A stretch of DNA of 14,238 bases from Porticoccaceae bacterium (GTDB lineage Bacteria > Pseudomonadota > Gammaproteobacteria > Pseudomonadales > Porticoccaceae), in assembly GCA_019090225.1 (NCBI GenBank), contig JAHRWI010000041.1, forward strand, positions 1-14,238, in the 5' to 3' direction. Positions 1 to 6,318 of this stretch are shown in pieces. Below the pieces are notes generated by a model that saw nothing but the letters and a program-made list of their open reading frames with translations, was not told the DNA's origin and did not search any database. The first letter of the stretch is position 1; each line of letters begins with the position of its first letter. The position numbers were made by a program, and so were the translations under genes.

Positions 1-1
1 G

Positions 2-67
2 CTGCTTTTTGTGCCTGTCATGGTTCTTGGTTTACTGCTCGCCAAACCCCTGGGTAAGCTTTTATAG
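2..67 (+). CDS. C-terminal end of a membrane protein (5' partial)
   Basis: The frame starting at base 2 is open from the window edge to TAG at 65-67 and encodes 21 residues, LLFVPVMVLGLLLAKPLGKL plus a final L. A hydrophobic stretch ending in a short basic tail is typical of the last transmembrane helix of an inner-membrane protein, for example a multidrug/MFS-type or RND-type transporter. The family cannot be decided from this fragment. The neighbouring frame at base 1 is also open for 18 codons, but its translation is rich in Cys, His and Trp and does not look like a real tail. Confidence 0.5.
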   Translation: MLFVPVMVLGLLLAKPLGKLL

Positions 68-535
68 CTCCCGCCTAACAATATCAATCCGGCCAAGGGA
101 TTTGCCGGACTTGAACCAGAAACACAGTTAAGTACACAGCCAGGCATAGGCTTAGCCCCCTCCTTCTCTAAAAATTCTACCTTTTATTCTGCCCAGCTCG
201 GGCCAATTACCACCCCCTAAAAATACCTCCTCGATTAATTGAAGAATCAGAAAATCTATTCCAACGCTTATAAGACAATAGCTTTAGTAATATTTATTCC
301 TCTATACTCTGGAGCTTAGATTACAAACATAACTATAAAGAGTGAGGCTAACACCCAAACACTGCGGGCTATTCCCGCCCCAAACTAACTCATTATTTGT
401 CCGACGCGGCGAAGCACGCACTGCTAGTTTCAGGAACCAAACGTCTCCAAAACTGCAAAGCCAGCGCCCTCGATAATCCCTCACCCTCGGAAATTAAAAT
501 TTTAAATAATCAACACCAACTAAGGACAACTTACC
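68..535. other. gene-free AT-rich intergenic region
   Basis: About 470 bases lie between the membrane-protein tail and the amidohydrolase, with no convincing coding frame on either strand. Two short inverted repeats are visible: TCCGGC at 88-93 with GCCGGA at 104-109, just after the upstream stop, and GCGGG at 364-368 with CCCGC at 374-378. Neither is followed by a clear T-tract. TATACT at 303-308 resembles a -10 box, but no well-spaced -35 partner is seen. The promoter of the amidohydrolase gene should lie in this region. Confidence 0.5.
522..526 (+). promoter_or_regulatory. ribosome binding site of the amidohydrolase
   Basis: AAGGA lies 9 bases before the ATG at 536 and fixes that start codon. 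Confidence 0.65.
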
Positions 536-1906
536 ATGGCTAAAGATATTGTATTGCGCAATGTTCGACTGATAGACGGGATCGCAGATCAAGCCCGTGA
601 CAATGTATCCATTGTTATCAGTGGCGATCGCATCAAAGCGATTACTACCGATGGCGGTCCTTCTGGGCCGGATGTGGAAGTCATCGATCTGGCAGGTAAA
701 ACCGTAATGCCGGGCCTGATCGACACTCACGTCCATAGCACCCTGGTCAACGATATCGACCTGTCATTATTTCTGGCAACCGGTGTCACCACAGCTCGTG
801 ACGTCGGTGGTCGGATCGATAAGGTGCTGACATTGCGTGAGCGTCTCAGCAAAGGCGAAGTCCTCGGCCCACGACTGTTTGTCTGTGGCCCGCTACTGGA
901 TGGTGGCCACAAAACCTTTCCAGACGGAGCCTTCGGGGAAATTCTGGATACCGTGCCAACACCGAAAGATGCCCCGGGCAAGATCAACACTTTGCTAGAT
1001 GCCGGTGTCGATGGCATAAAGCTATATTTTGGGATGACCCCAGACATCATGGAAGCCTGCTTAAATACGGTAGATAAGCGAGTACCCGTGACCGGACATA
1101 TCGGCGCAACAACAGCCGTTGAAGCCATCAAACTGGGTATCGATGGACTGGAACATATGTGGATTTCTCCCTATAACAACATCTGCCCGGTAGAAATGCG
1201 CTTTGGTCCAGAACTATCAATGATGAGTTCCAAATTCCCGAAGGTCACGTTCGAGGGCTGGGAACAGGCTGACCTCCAGGGGCCTGGTGCTCAAGAGCTG
1301 TTTGATCTGATGGCCGAGAAACAGGTCAAAATGGGTACCACTCTTGACCTGCTCTGGGTAGACAACATTGGTATCGAAGAAGCTTTGAAGGATACCGACA
1401 GAATCTATATTCCTGAATCAGGTTTAGAGCATCAGCGCTCTCTGGCCAAGGTGGTCAAGGCCGGTGAAGAATGGGACATCCATACCGGTTACCCGCCCGG
1501 CAACGGCAAAAAAGCACTGGAAAAACAGAAAGAAGCGGTGCGTATTCTCCATGAAAAAGGCGGCGTTGTGGTCGGTGGTACCGACTGCTGCGGCATTGCC
1601 TACCCCCCCCCCGGCTTTGCCCTGTGGCGAGAAGCCGAACTGCTGGCCGATGCTATCGGCGATATGGCTGCCTTAAAAGCGATTACGACGTCTGCGGCCT
1701 CGGCTCTACGTAAAGAAGATGAGCTGGGCAGTATCGCACCGGGTCGTTACGCAGATATCTTAGTACTGGGTAAAGACCCATCGGCGGATGTGCGTAACTT
1801 GCGTAGCCTTGAGCGGGTCTATCGTAGCGGCGTCGAATACGATCCCAAAGCCTTGCTAGCGGCTTATCCGGCGCGGGATTTCGATAATCTTGGGCTGGCT
1901 TCCTAG
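536..1906 (+). CDS. metal-dependent amidohydrolase (COG1228, imidazolonepropionase/prolidase-like)
   Basis: This 456-residue protein belongs to the amidohydrolase superfamily, whose members hydrolyse amide, ester or ring C-N bonds with one or two metals in a TIM barrel. The N-terminal composite beta domain (about 1-58) leads into VMPGLIDTHVHS, where H65 and H67 form the HxH metal pair. K162 (DGIKLY) is a candidate carboxylated bridging lysine. H188 (TGHIG) and H207 (LEHMW) are the next ligands, and D350 (VGGTD) is the catalytic aspartate. ELGSIAPGRYADILVL near 396-411 is the usual C-terminal closing motif. There is no signal peptide, so it is probably cytoplasmic. All ligands are present, so it should be active, but the substrate cannot be read from sequence; prolidase-like dipeptidase, lactonase and cyclic-amide hydrolase are all possible. 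A run of ten C bases sits a few codons after D350. Confidence 0.9.
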   Translation: MAKDIVLRNVRLIDGIADQARDNVSIVISGDRIKAITTDGGPSGPDVEVIDLAGKTVMPGLIDTHVHSTLVNDIDLSLFLATGVTTARDVGGRIDKVLTLRERLSKGEVLGPRLFVCGPLLDGGHKTFPDGAFGEILDTVPTPKDAPGKINTLLDAGVDGIKLYFGMTPDIMEACLNTVDKRVPVTGHIGATTAVEAIKLGIDGLEHMWISPYNNICPVEMRFGPELSMMSSKFPKVTFEGWEQADLQGPGAQELFDLMAEKQVKMGTTLDLLWVDNIGIEEALKDTDRIYIPESGLEHQRSLAKVVKAGEEWDIHTGYPPGNGKKALEKQKEAVRILHEKGGVVVGGTDCCGIAYPPPGFALWREAELLADAIGDMAALKAITTSAASALRKEDELGSIAPGRYADILVLGKDPSADVRNLRSLERVYRSGVEYDPKALLAAYPARDFDNLGLAS

Positions 1907-1924
1907 AGATCTCGACCTGGCTTC

Positions 1925-1968
1925 GTAGAGAAGGCTTATCCTTTTCCAGATCTACCGGCCTTCTCTAC
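1925..1968 (+). repeat. inverted repeat just after the amidohydrolase
   Basis: GTAGAGAAGGC at 1925-1935 pairs perfectly with GCCTTCTCTAC at 1958-1968 (11 bp, 22-base loop). It begins about 18 bases after the amidohydrolase stop. There is no T-tract, so it may stabilise the 3' end of the mRNA or act as part of a compound terminator with the hairpin at 2001-2020. Confidence 0.5.
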
Positions 1969-1976
1969 TCGCCTTC

Positions 1977-2004
1977 ATCCCACACGCTTGATCCCACACG
2001 CTTG
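1977..2004. repeat. perfect 14-bp tandem duplication
   Basis: ATCCCACACGCTTG occurs twice back to back, at 1977-1990 and 1991-2004. The second copy ends inside the left arm of the following terminator hairpin. It looks like a simple local duplication. Confidence 0.75.
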
Positions 2005-2031
2005 CCCTGACCGGGGCAAGCAGTTTCTTTT
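2001..2031 (+). terminator. probable Rho-independent terminator of the amidohydrolase
   Basis: CTTGCCC (2001-2007) and GGGCAAG (2014-2020) form a perfect 7-bp stem with a 6-base loop. Three bases later comes TTTCTTTTT. It reads on the + strand, ends the amidohydrolase transcript, and touches the stop codon of the convergent small gene. Confidence 0.65.
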
Positions 2032-2288
2032 TATATCTTCTTATAGTGCGCCTGCCGACGCTGGCGTTCGAGCTCGTCTTCACGGCGACTGCGGGCGATT
2101 TGACCCAGCGCCTGCTCAAGCTCAGCTTCCAGCTCTTTCATAGCCGCCCGCACGGGATGCATATTCGGATGACCCGGCGGCTCTTTGATACCCGCGGCAT
2201 GGGTGGCGCGTAATTCTTCCACCGCCTTCAATACAGGATCGAGCTGGTCGATTAAGCGCCTGGCCTTTTCAAATTCCCGGATAGGCAT
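2031..2288 (-). CDS. small charged helical protein of unknown function
   Basis: The 85-residue product starts MPIREFEKARRLIDQLDPVL and I do not recognise its family. It is very rich in Glu, Arg, Lys, Gln and Ala, with no Cys, and is predicted mostly helical. Two helices flank a Pro/Gly/His-rich linker (around KEPPGHPNMHP). The second half has a heptad-like charged pattern that could form a coiled coil, and it ends in a basic tail (HYKKI). I chose the ATG at 2286-2288 because AGGTG (2295-2299) lies 6 bases upstream. A GTG three codons earlier (2295-2297) would overlap that ribosome-binding site and has none of its own. It lies about 80 bases downstream of the DUF35 gene on the same strand and could be co-transcribed with it. 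Confidence 0.6.
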   Translation of the reverse strand: MPIREFEKARRLIDQLDPVLKAVEELRATHAAGIKEPPGHPNMHPVRAAMKELEAELEQALGQIARSRREDELERQRRQAHYKKI

Positions 2289-2306
2289 AAGCTTCACCTA
2301 ATTTAT

Positions 2307-2357
2307 CAAGCATTAACTCTTAGCAAATATTAATTCTTATCGAACATTAATTCAGTT
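2307..2357. repeat. three imperfect 17-bp tandem repeats
   Basis: Units at 2307-2323, 2324-2340 and 2341-2357 follow the consensus CAAaCATTAATTCTTAt; neighbouring units match at about 12-13 of 17 positions. The array fills most of the gap between the DUF35 gene and the small protein gene. The last unit also forms the inverted repeat CATTAA (2345-2350)/TTAATG (2357-2362). It could be a transcript-processing or protein-binding site, or neutral slippage. Confidence 0.5.
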
Positions 2358-2371
2358 TAATGCAATTTTAT

Positions 2372-2896
2372 TCAGGTTGATTCAGGATAGCGCCAGGGTG
2401 TTTCCGGTTGTTCTGCTGTCTCATCAAGGGTCCACAGTGGAATAGAAACACAGTCACCCGCATCTTTAAAAACGATCCGCAAACGGCTGCCGATACCAAC
2501 CTGCTCCACCAGTTCGGGGGGTGCGAGATCACCTTCCGGGGTCGCCAGATTACCGGTGATGCGCAGGGCTTCATGTTCGGTAGGTTGGCCATTCTGGATA
2601 TCGAGATCCACCAATACCAGCATATAGGGCGCGTGCTCGCGAAACGCCGGTTGAATAGCCTGGTGAACTTCGCCATAGGAATGCAGCGTGCCTTTACCTT
2701 CCACCGCCGCCCAGCTGGCATCGGGACTGGCACACCAGGGGCAGGCTGTGGTGGGCGGATAACGCAGTAGCTGGCAGTGATCGCACTTTTGCAAATGCAG
2801 TTGGTGATTGGCGCAATGGCCAAAAAATTCCTGGTTTTCTTGATCCAGATCACTGATCCGGATATTCATGCCGAGATATTCGCCTTCGACGGTCAT
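2372..2896 (-). CDS. Zn-ribbon/OB-fold (DUF35) protein, partner of the thiolase-like protein
   Basis: The 174-residue protein has the DUF35 layout. An N-terminal helix (about 15-32) is followed by a rubredoxin-like Zn ribbon with C38-x2-C41 and C52-x2-C55, then an OB-fold (about 65-155) that includes the typical GKGTLHSYGEVH and PYMLVLVDL stretches. Proteins of this family usually act in complex with thiolase-superfamily enzymes. In steroid side-chain degradation a DUF35 domain binds Ltp2 and is needed for retro-aldol cleavage; in archaea a DUF35 protein bridges thiolase and HMG-CoA synthase. The thiolase-like gene lies 73 bases upstream on the same strand, which supports such a complex. The start has AGGGA about 7 bases upstream; an internal Met10 is a weaker alternative. 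There is no fused MaoC hydratase domain, unlike ChsH2. Confidence 0.9.
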   Translation of the reverse strand: MTVEGEYLGMNIRISDLDQENQEFFGHCANHQLHLQKCDHCQLLRYPPTTACPWCASPDASWAAVEGKGTLHSYGEVHQAIQPAFREHAPYMLVLVDLDIQNGQPTEHEALRITGNLATPEGDLAPPELVEQVGIGSRLRIVFKDAGDCVSIPLWTLDETAEQPETPWRYPEST

Positions 2897-2969
2897 AGTG
2901 GTTTCCCTGATAATTTTGTTCGAATATTATTTTGATTTTATGCAGCCTTGACTCGATTTACCCCAGGTT

Positions 2970-4223
2970 TTAGCCCTTAGCCATAACCATAGCTGAACCG
3001 GTTTGCGGCCCGGCCCAACCCAGGTTGGCGGTTAATTCGGGATCTTTAACCTGACGACAACCGCCTTCGCTGTAATCATAAGTATGCTGGCGTCGGCCAT
3101 CTGCGCCTATTGGGCAGGAGTCGTCGATATGACCGCGTAATTGCCGGACATTTTCGATGACCATATTCAAACCGTGGGTATAGCCCTCGCAAAGATGACC
3201 GCCGCTGGTATTGTTGGGGCGCTTGCCGCCCAGGCGCATAGTGCCATTGCTGACATAGTCACCGCCCTCACCTTTTTTGCAAAAACCGTAGTCTTCAAGC
3301 TGCAACATGGTGGTAAACGTAAACGCATCGTAGGAGCCGGTCACATCAATATCTTCCGGCCCGACACCGGCATTGGGCCACAGGATGTCTTTGCCGTAGT
3401 AGCCTGCGGTGGTGGAAATCGGCCCGTGTTGGTAGTGCATATCAGTACGCGGCTTACTGCAACGCCCAACCACAGACTGGATCAGCGCAGGTCGGTGACG
3501 ACAATCTCGGGCACGGTCGGCACTAGTGACGATAATGCAATTACCGTTATCGGTCTCCACACAACAATCCAGCAGATGTAGCGGTTTGACGATCATCCGA
3601 CTGTTCAAGACATCATCCACCGTTACCCGCTTTTTGTAGTAAGCCTTGGGATTGTTCGAGGCATGTTCGCTGTGGATCACTTTAACCATAGCGATCTGTT
3701 CCGGCGTGGTGCCGTAATCGTACATATGCCGCATAAAAGACTGGCTGAACATCTGCCCGGCACTCATCAGGCCATAGGCTCGGCCAAACAAACCGCCGCT
3801 ACTCAGCGGTGCTCGACCGCCGGCACCCCCAGTGCCGCCGATTCGCACCTGGGAATAGCCATTCATAGCGCGAAAGATCGCCACGGTTTTACACATACCG
3901 GCTTCGATCACACCGATGGCAATACCGATTAAGGCTTCTGTCGATGAGCCACCGCCGTAGACATCCATATAAAAATTTGGCCGGATACCCAGGTCGCCGG
4001 CGATTACTGTCGACGGCGTAGAATCATTATTGGAGTAGGACAGCATGCCATCGACGTCGCCCGGTTCTAGCCCCGCGTCCTCCATCGCCGCCCGCACCGC
4101 GCGGGTGCCAAGGGTGCGCGTAGTGCAGCCAGAACCGCGCATAAACTCGGTCTCGCCAACGCCTGCGATGGCATATTTACCGCGCAGATGCTTGCTTGTC
4201 GTTCCGTCTATATCGTCTGCCAT
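2970..4223 (-). CDS. thiolase-like lipid-transfer-type protein (Ltp2-like, lacks thiolase cysteines)
   Basis: The 417-residue protein has the full thiolase fold: N-terminal half with AIAGVGETEF (19-28) and GLEPGDVDGMLSY (51-63), C-terminal half with SYDAFTF (297-303) and SGGHLCEGYTHG (340-351). The usual nucleophilic Cys is replaced in YGGGSSTEAL (89-98), the catalytic His of HPxG is not kept, and the C-terminal CxGGG motif is absent (GWAGPQTGSA). Classical thiolysis is therefore unlikely. Y298 and Y348 sit in the SYDAF and EGYTHG motifs, where Ltp2-type aldolases carry the tyrosines that drive retro-aldol cleavage of steroid side-chain acyl-CoAs (from memory, Tyr294 and Tyr344, the same 50-residue spacing). 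A GGGAG ribosome-binding site lies about 8 bases before the ATG. It heads a probable operon with the DUF35 gene. An acyltransferase role with an unknown acyl-CoA is the main alternative. Confidence 0.87.
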   Translation of the reverse strand: MADDIDGTTSKHLRGKYAIAGVGETEFMRGSGCTTRTLGTRAVRAAMEDAGLEPGDVDGMLSYSNNDSTPSTVIAGDLGIRPNFYMDVYGGGSSTEALIGIAIGVIEAGMCKTVAIFRAMNGYSQVRIGGTGGAGGRAPLSSGGLFGRAYGLMSAGQMFSQSFMRHMYDYGTTPEQIAMVKVIHSEHASNNPKAYYKKRVTVDDVLNSRMIVKPLHLLDCCVETDNGNCIIVTSADRARDCRHRPALIQSVVGRCSKPRTDMHYQHGPISTTAGYYGKDILWPNAGVGPEDIDVTGSYDAFTFTTMLQLEDYGFCKKGEGGDYVSNGTMRLGGKRPNNTSGGHLCEGYTHGLNMVIENVRQLRGHIDDSCPIGADGRRQHTYDYSEGGCRQVKDPELTANLGWAGPQTGSAMVMAKG

Positions 4224-4248
4224 GAATCACACTCCCCGTGAATTTATC

Positions 4249-4289
4249 ATTTTAAGCTTTGATCAAGATGGATTTTAAGCTTTTATCAA
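4249..4289. promoter_or_regulatory. two direct repeats 23 bp apart upstream of the thiolase-like gene
   Basis: ATTTTAAGCTTT occurs at 4249-4260 and 4272-4283, each followed by one variable base and ATCAA, so 17 of 18 positions match. The 23-bp period is about two helical turns, which would place two bound proteins on the same DNA face. On the minus strand the copies read TTGAT-(A/C)-AAAGCTTAAAAT and end about 25 bases before the thiolase-like ATG, in the divergent region shared with the ArsI-like gene. This fits an operator or activator site. No regulator gene of a known family adjoins it. Confidence 0.5.
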
Positions 4290-4429
4290 TGGAGTGTAGC
4301 GACTCGCCAAAGTCACAGCCATAGCCATGCGCCACTAATTATTGGAAAACTTTGCGTCTTTTCTACAAGTCATACGTCTTAACTATTGAAGTCCTAAAAT
4401 CGTTAAACCAATCGGCAGGAGACAAGACC

Positions 4430-4846
4430 ATGCGCCTACAATTAGCACTCAATGTAAATAACCTTAACGAAGCCATTTCCTTCTACACAAAACTGTTCGG
4501 TGCAGAGCCTCACAAAATACGTAATGGCTATGCTAATTTCAGTATCGAATCGCCACCCCTAAAGCTCGTCCTGTTTGAAAACCCTGAAGCGCCAGAACGG
4601 CTGAATCACCTGGGTGTTGAAGTGTTTAACACTGAACAAGTCACAGCTGCGAAAAATCGGCTGTCGGAAGGCAATATTCTCGACGAAGTTCAGCTAAGCG
4701 AGACCTGCTGTCATGCCACTCAGGATAAAGTTTGGTCGCGGGAACCCCAGGGGCTGCGCTGGGAGTGGTATCTTATTACCGATGACGCGCCTCATAAGAC
4801 GGCGGAGGCAACGCGGTGTTGTAGCCGTATAAACAACACAGAATAA
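4430..4846 (+). CDS. ArsI/CadI-like VOC-fold metalloprotein
   Basis: The 138-residue protein resembles the ArsI/CadI branch of the glyoxalase/dioxygenase (VOC) superfamily. ArsI is an Fe(II) dioxygenase that breaks the C-As bond of trivalent organoarsenicals; CadI is its cadmium-induced relative. Visible landmarks are RLQLALNV with Q4, LNHLGVEV with H60 and LRWEWY with E112, a Gln/His/Glu metal triad as in actinobacterial ArsI, and the vicinal cysteines C93-C94 in ETCCHATQDKVW, where ArsI binds the arsenical. An extra C130-C131 pair lies near the C terminus. The ATG at 4430 is chosen because CAGGAG lies about 9 bases upstream and the VOC fold begins there; an upstream in-frame Met at 4352 would add 26 residues unlike the family. 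The sigma factor gene follows after 24 bases in the same frame. Confidence 0.85.
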   Translation: MRLQLALNVNNLNEAISFYTKLFGAEPHKIRNGYANFSIESPPLKLVLFENPEAPERLNHLGVEVFNTEQVTAAKNRLSEGNILDEVQLSETCCHATQDKVWSREPQGLRWEWYLITDDAPHKTAEATRCCSRINNTE

Positions 4847-4857
4847 GGATACCAACT

Positions 4858-4887
4858 ATGCTTCTTCCAAATGACTATTTCAGATAA
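4858..4887 (+). other. candidate nine-codon leader frame overlapping the sigma factor start
   Basis: AAGGA at 4845-4849 is spaced 8 bases from the ATG at 4858, which opens MLLPNDYFR and ends at TAA 4885-4887. The frame overlaps the first codons of the sigma gene (ATG 4871) in another register. The sigma ATG itself is 21 bases from that ribosome-binding site and has none of its own. This suggests that sigma translation depends on ribosomes that load here. It could also be chance. Confidence 0.4.
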
Positions 4888-5425
4888 AGATTGGTCGGGT
4901 TTCGAGCAAAAGCTCCGAAGCTACGTAGCCCGCCGGGTCGAGGCAGGCTACGTGGATGACCTGGTCGGCGAAATATTACTACGCCTGGTTCGCCGTGAAC
5001 CTGACTGGCAAGCAGCGAAAAGTCCTGTGGCCTGGATGTATCGCGTTGCTACTAACGTAGTCACCGATCATTACCGCCGCCACGCAGTCGAGCATCGCAT
5101 TGTGGAAAATCGCGATCTATCAGACCTTAGCGATGCCACCGAGGATGAGGGCGACATCACGCCTCGAAAAGAGCTCGCCCAGTGTCTCATACCATTAATT
5201 GAAGATTTGCCACCACGATATCGTGAGGCTCTTCAACTGGTCGATATTAAAGAACTACCGCAAGCTCAAGCCGCAGCGCAGCTTGGTTTATCACTGTCCG
5301 GTATGAAATCCCGAGTACAACGAGGTCGCCTGAAACTCAAGGGACTGCTGCTAGATTGTTGCACGATTGAAATAAATCGAAGGGGCAATGTAGTAAATTA
5401 CTCTGGCAGTTCAGCATGTTGCTAA
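4871..5425 (+). CDS. ECF-type RNA polymerase sigma factor (SigZ-like) with Cys-rich tail
   Basis: The 184-residue protein has two sigma-70 regions. Region 2 (about 10-75) includes YVDDLVGEILLRLVRR and AWMYRVATNVVTDHYRRH. Region 4 (about 110-160) includes the helix-turn-helix LPQAQAAAQLGLSLSGMKSRVQRGRLKLKG read as consecutive helices. It directs RNA polymerase to a small regulon. After region 4 comes LLLDCCTIEINRRGNVVNY and the terminal SACC, giving cysteine pairs C163-C164 and C183-C184, as in SigZ-like ECF factors. No membrane anti-sigma gene follows, so the cysteines may themselves sense a metal or oxidant. It sits 24 bases after the ArsI-like gene and is probably co-transcribed. No in-frame start exists between that stop and ATG 4871, and this ATG lacks a ribosome-binding site. 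Confidence 0.9.
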   Translation: MTISDKDWSGFEQKLRSYVARRVEAGYVDDLVGEILLRLVRREPDWQAAKSPVAWMYRVATNVVTDHYRRHAVEHRIVENRDLSDLSDATEDEGDITPRKELAQCLIPLIEDLPPRYREALQLVDIKELPQAQAAAQLGLSLSGMKSRVQRGRLKLKGLLLDCCTIEINRRGNVVNYSGSSACC

Positions 5426-5519
5426 CCGGTTTTCTTTTATCAATATTTATTAATATAATTAGACTTTTCATAAAATAACACCTACTATCCCTGCACTTGA
5501 GTAACCTCATGGCTGCCAT

Positions 5520-5537
5520 TACGAACAATTATTCGTA
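5520..5537. promoter_or_regulatory. inverted repeat upstream of the cytochrome gene
   Basis: TACGAA (5520-5525) and TTCGTA (5532-5537) are perfect 6-bp arms around a 6-base spacer, 75 bases before the cytochrome ATG. The spacing suits a dimeric regulator. There is no other support. Confidence 0.3.
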
Positions 5538-5611
5538 CAGGAACGTGGTAGTTTTTAAAGAATTTGTAGCGATCTGAGTTGACACTTTGAATAGGCTACC
5601 CGGGAGACTAC

Positions 5612-6082
5612 ATGAGCCAGCACCGCGTAAATGTCACGAACAAAATCACACCTCTCAATCGTCCTCTAAAGCCCGGTATATGCGCCGGGATAATGTTTGT
5701 CGTTGCCCTATTGGCATTTCCCCAACCTGGCCTCGCCGGAGCCGATGACAGCCCTGCCGTCGATTGGGGCCGCGATCTATACATGAGCTATTGCGTTTCC
5801 TGCCACGGTTGGACCGGCACAGGCGATGGCCCCGCAGGTCTCGCCCTTAAAACCCCGCCCGCTGACCTGACCCAGTTGAGCATCCGCAACGGCGGCGAAT
5901 TCCCCAAAGCCCAGGTAAAGCGATATATCGAAGGCGATCAGCTCATTCAGGCCCACGGCTCCCGACAAATGCCGGTCTGGGGAAAAACATTTCGCAGAGA
6001 AAGTACCGGCACCGAAGCTCGAATGCAGTATTTTGCACTAGCAGAATTTCTTAAATCGATTCAAGCGAGCCCGAAGCAATAA
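5612..6082 (+). CDS. periplasmic class I c-type cytochrome
   Basis: The 156-residue protein starts with a polar and basic segment, a hydrophobic stretch (about 23-38, GICAGIMFVVALLAF) and a likely signal-peptide cleavage after GLA at about 42. The mature part carries the haem-binding motif C61-V-S-C64-H65. GTGDGPAG follows, and M120 in SRQMPVWG is the likely sixth iron ligand. The final helix is FALAEFLKSI. It should be a mono-haem electron carrier exported to the periplasm and matured by the cytochrome c machinery. GGGAG lies 5 bases before the ATG. The next genes encode DUF1329 and DUF1302 envelope proteins, so it may accept electrons from a periplasmic dehydrogenase handling the same substrate, but no such dehydrogenase is in the window. 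Confidence 0.9.
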   Translation: MSQHRVNVTNKITPLNRPLKPGICAGIMFVVALLAFPQPGLAGADDSPAVDWGRDLYMSYCVSCHGWTGTGDGPAGLALKTPPADLTQLSIRNGGEFPKAQVKRYIEGDQLIQAHGSRQMPVWGKTFRRESTGTEARMQYFALAEFLKSIQASPKQ

Positions 6083-6198
6083 TTATTTCAGCAGTTGATC
6101 TTTTTTTAATACCAAATTAATATCAATATATCTTAATAAATAAATCAGCCGGGGGCCTGACTCTAATACTCCCCTAACGCGGTAAATCGACCTTTGAC

Positions 6199-6214
6199 GG
6201 CAACATTAATTGCC
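6199..6214. promoter_or_regulatory. inverted repeat overlapping a TTGACG box upstream of DUF1329
   Basis: GGCAA (6199-6203) and TTGCC (6210-6214) flank CATTAA. The left arm overlaps TTGACG at 6194-6199, which resembles a -35 box, but no good -10 box is visible at the right distance. It lies about 105 bases before the DUF1329 start and could be an operator. Confidence 0.3.
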
Positions 6215-6318
6215 ATTTTTCTGCTATTTGAACTTTGGAGCGCCATTAATCAACAGGGAATGAGGTAGATTTTTATATCCTCAGGGTTTTCTTCATCGAG
6301 CAAGAAGGAAGGATAATC

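Noticed and set aside
364..378. GCGGG-CTATT-CCCGC hairpin as a terminator or small RNA
   Set aside because: The stem is only 5 bp, with no T-tract and no supporting promoter.
2289..2297. GTG start giving an 88-residue small protein
   Set aside because: The GTG overlaps the AGGTG ribosome-binding site that serves the ATG at 2286-2288 and has no site of its own.
2368..2853. 161-codon minus-strand frame overlapping the DUF35 gene
   Set aside because: It is an out-of-frame shadow of the DUF35 gene, which has the Zn-ribbon and OB-fold motifs.
3141..3581. 146-codon open frame on the + strand
   Set aside because: It lies antisense within the thiolase-like gene, whose family match is clear, and its translation shows no domain.
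4344..4378. ECF-like promoter (GGAAAAC with CGTC) before the ArsI-like gene
   Set aside because: The distances from GGAAAAC to the CGTC boxes (4 and 24 bases) do not fit the usual 16-17 base spacing.
4352..4429. Upstream extension of the ArsI-like frame to an ATG at 4352
   Set aside because: The added 26 residues do not resemble the VOC family, there is no ribosome-binding site at 4352, and the ATG at 4430 has CAGGAG in place and begins exactly at the family's first strand.
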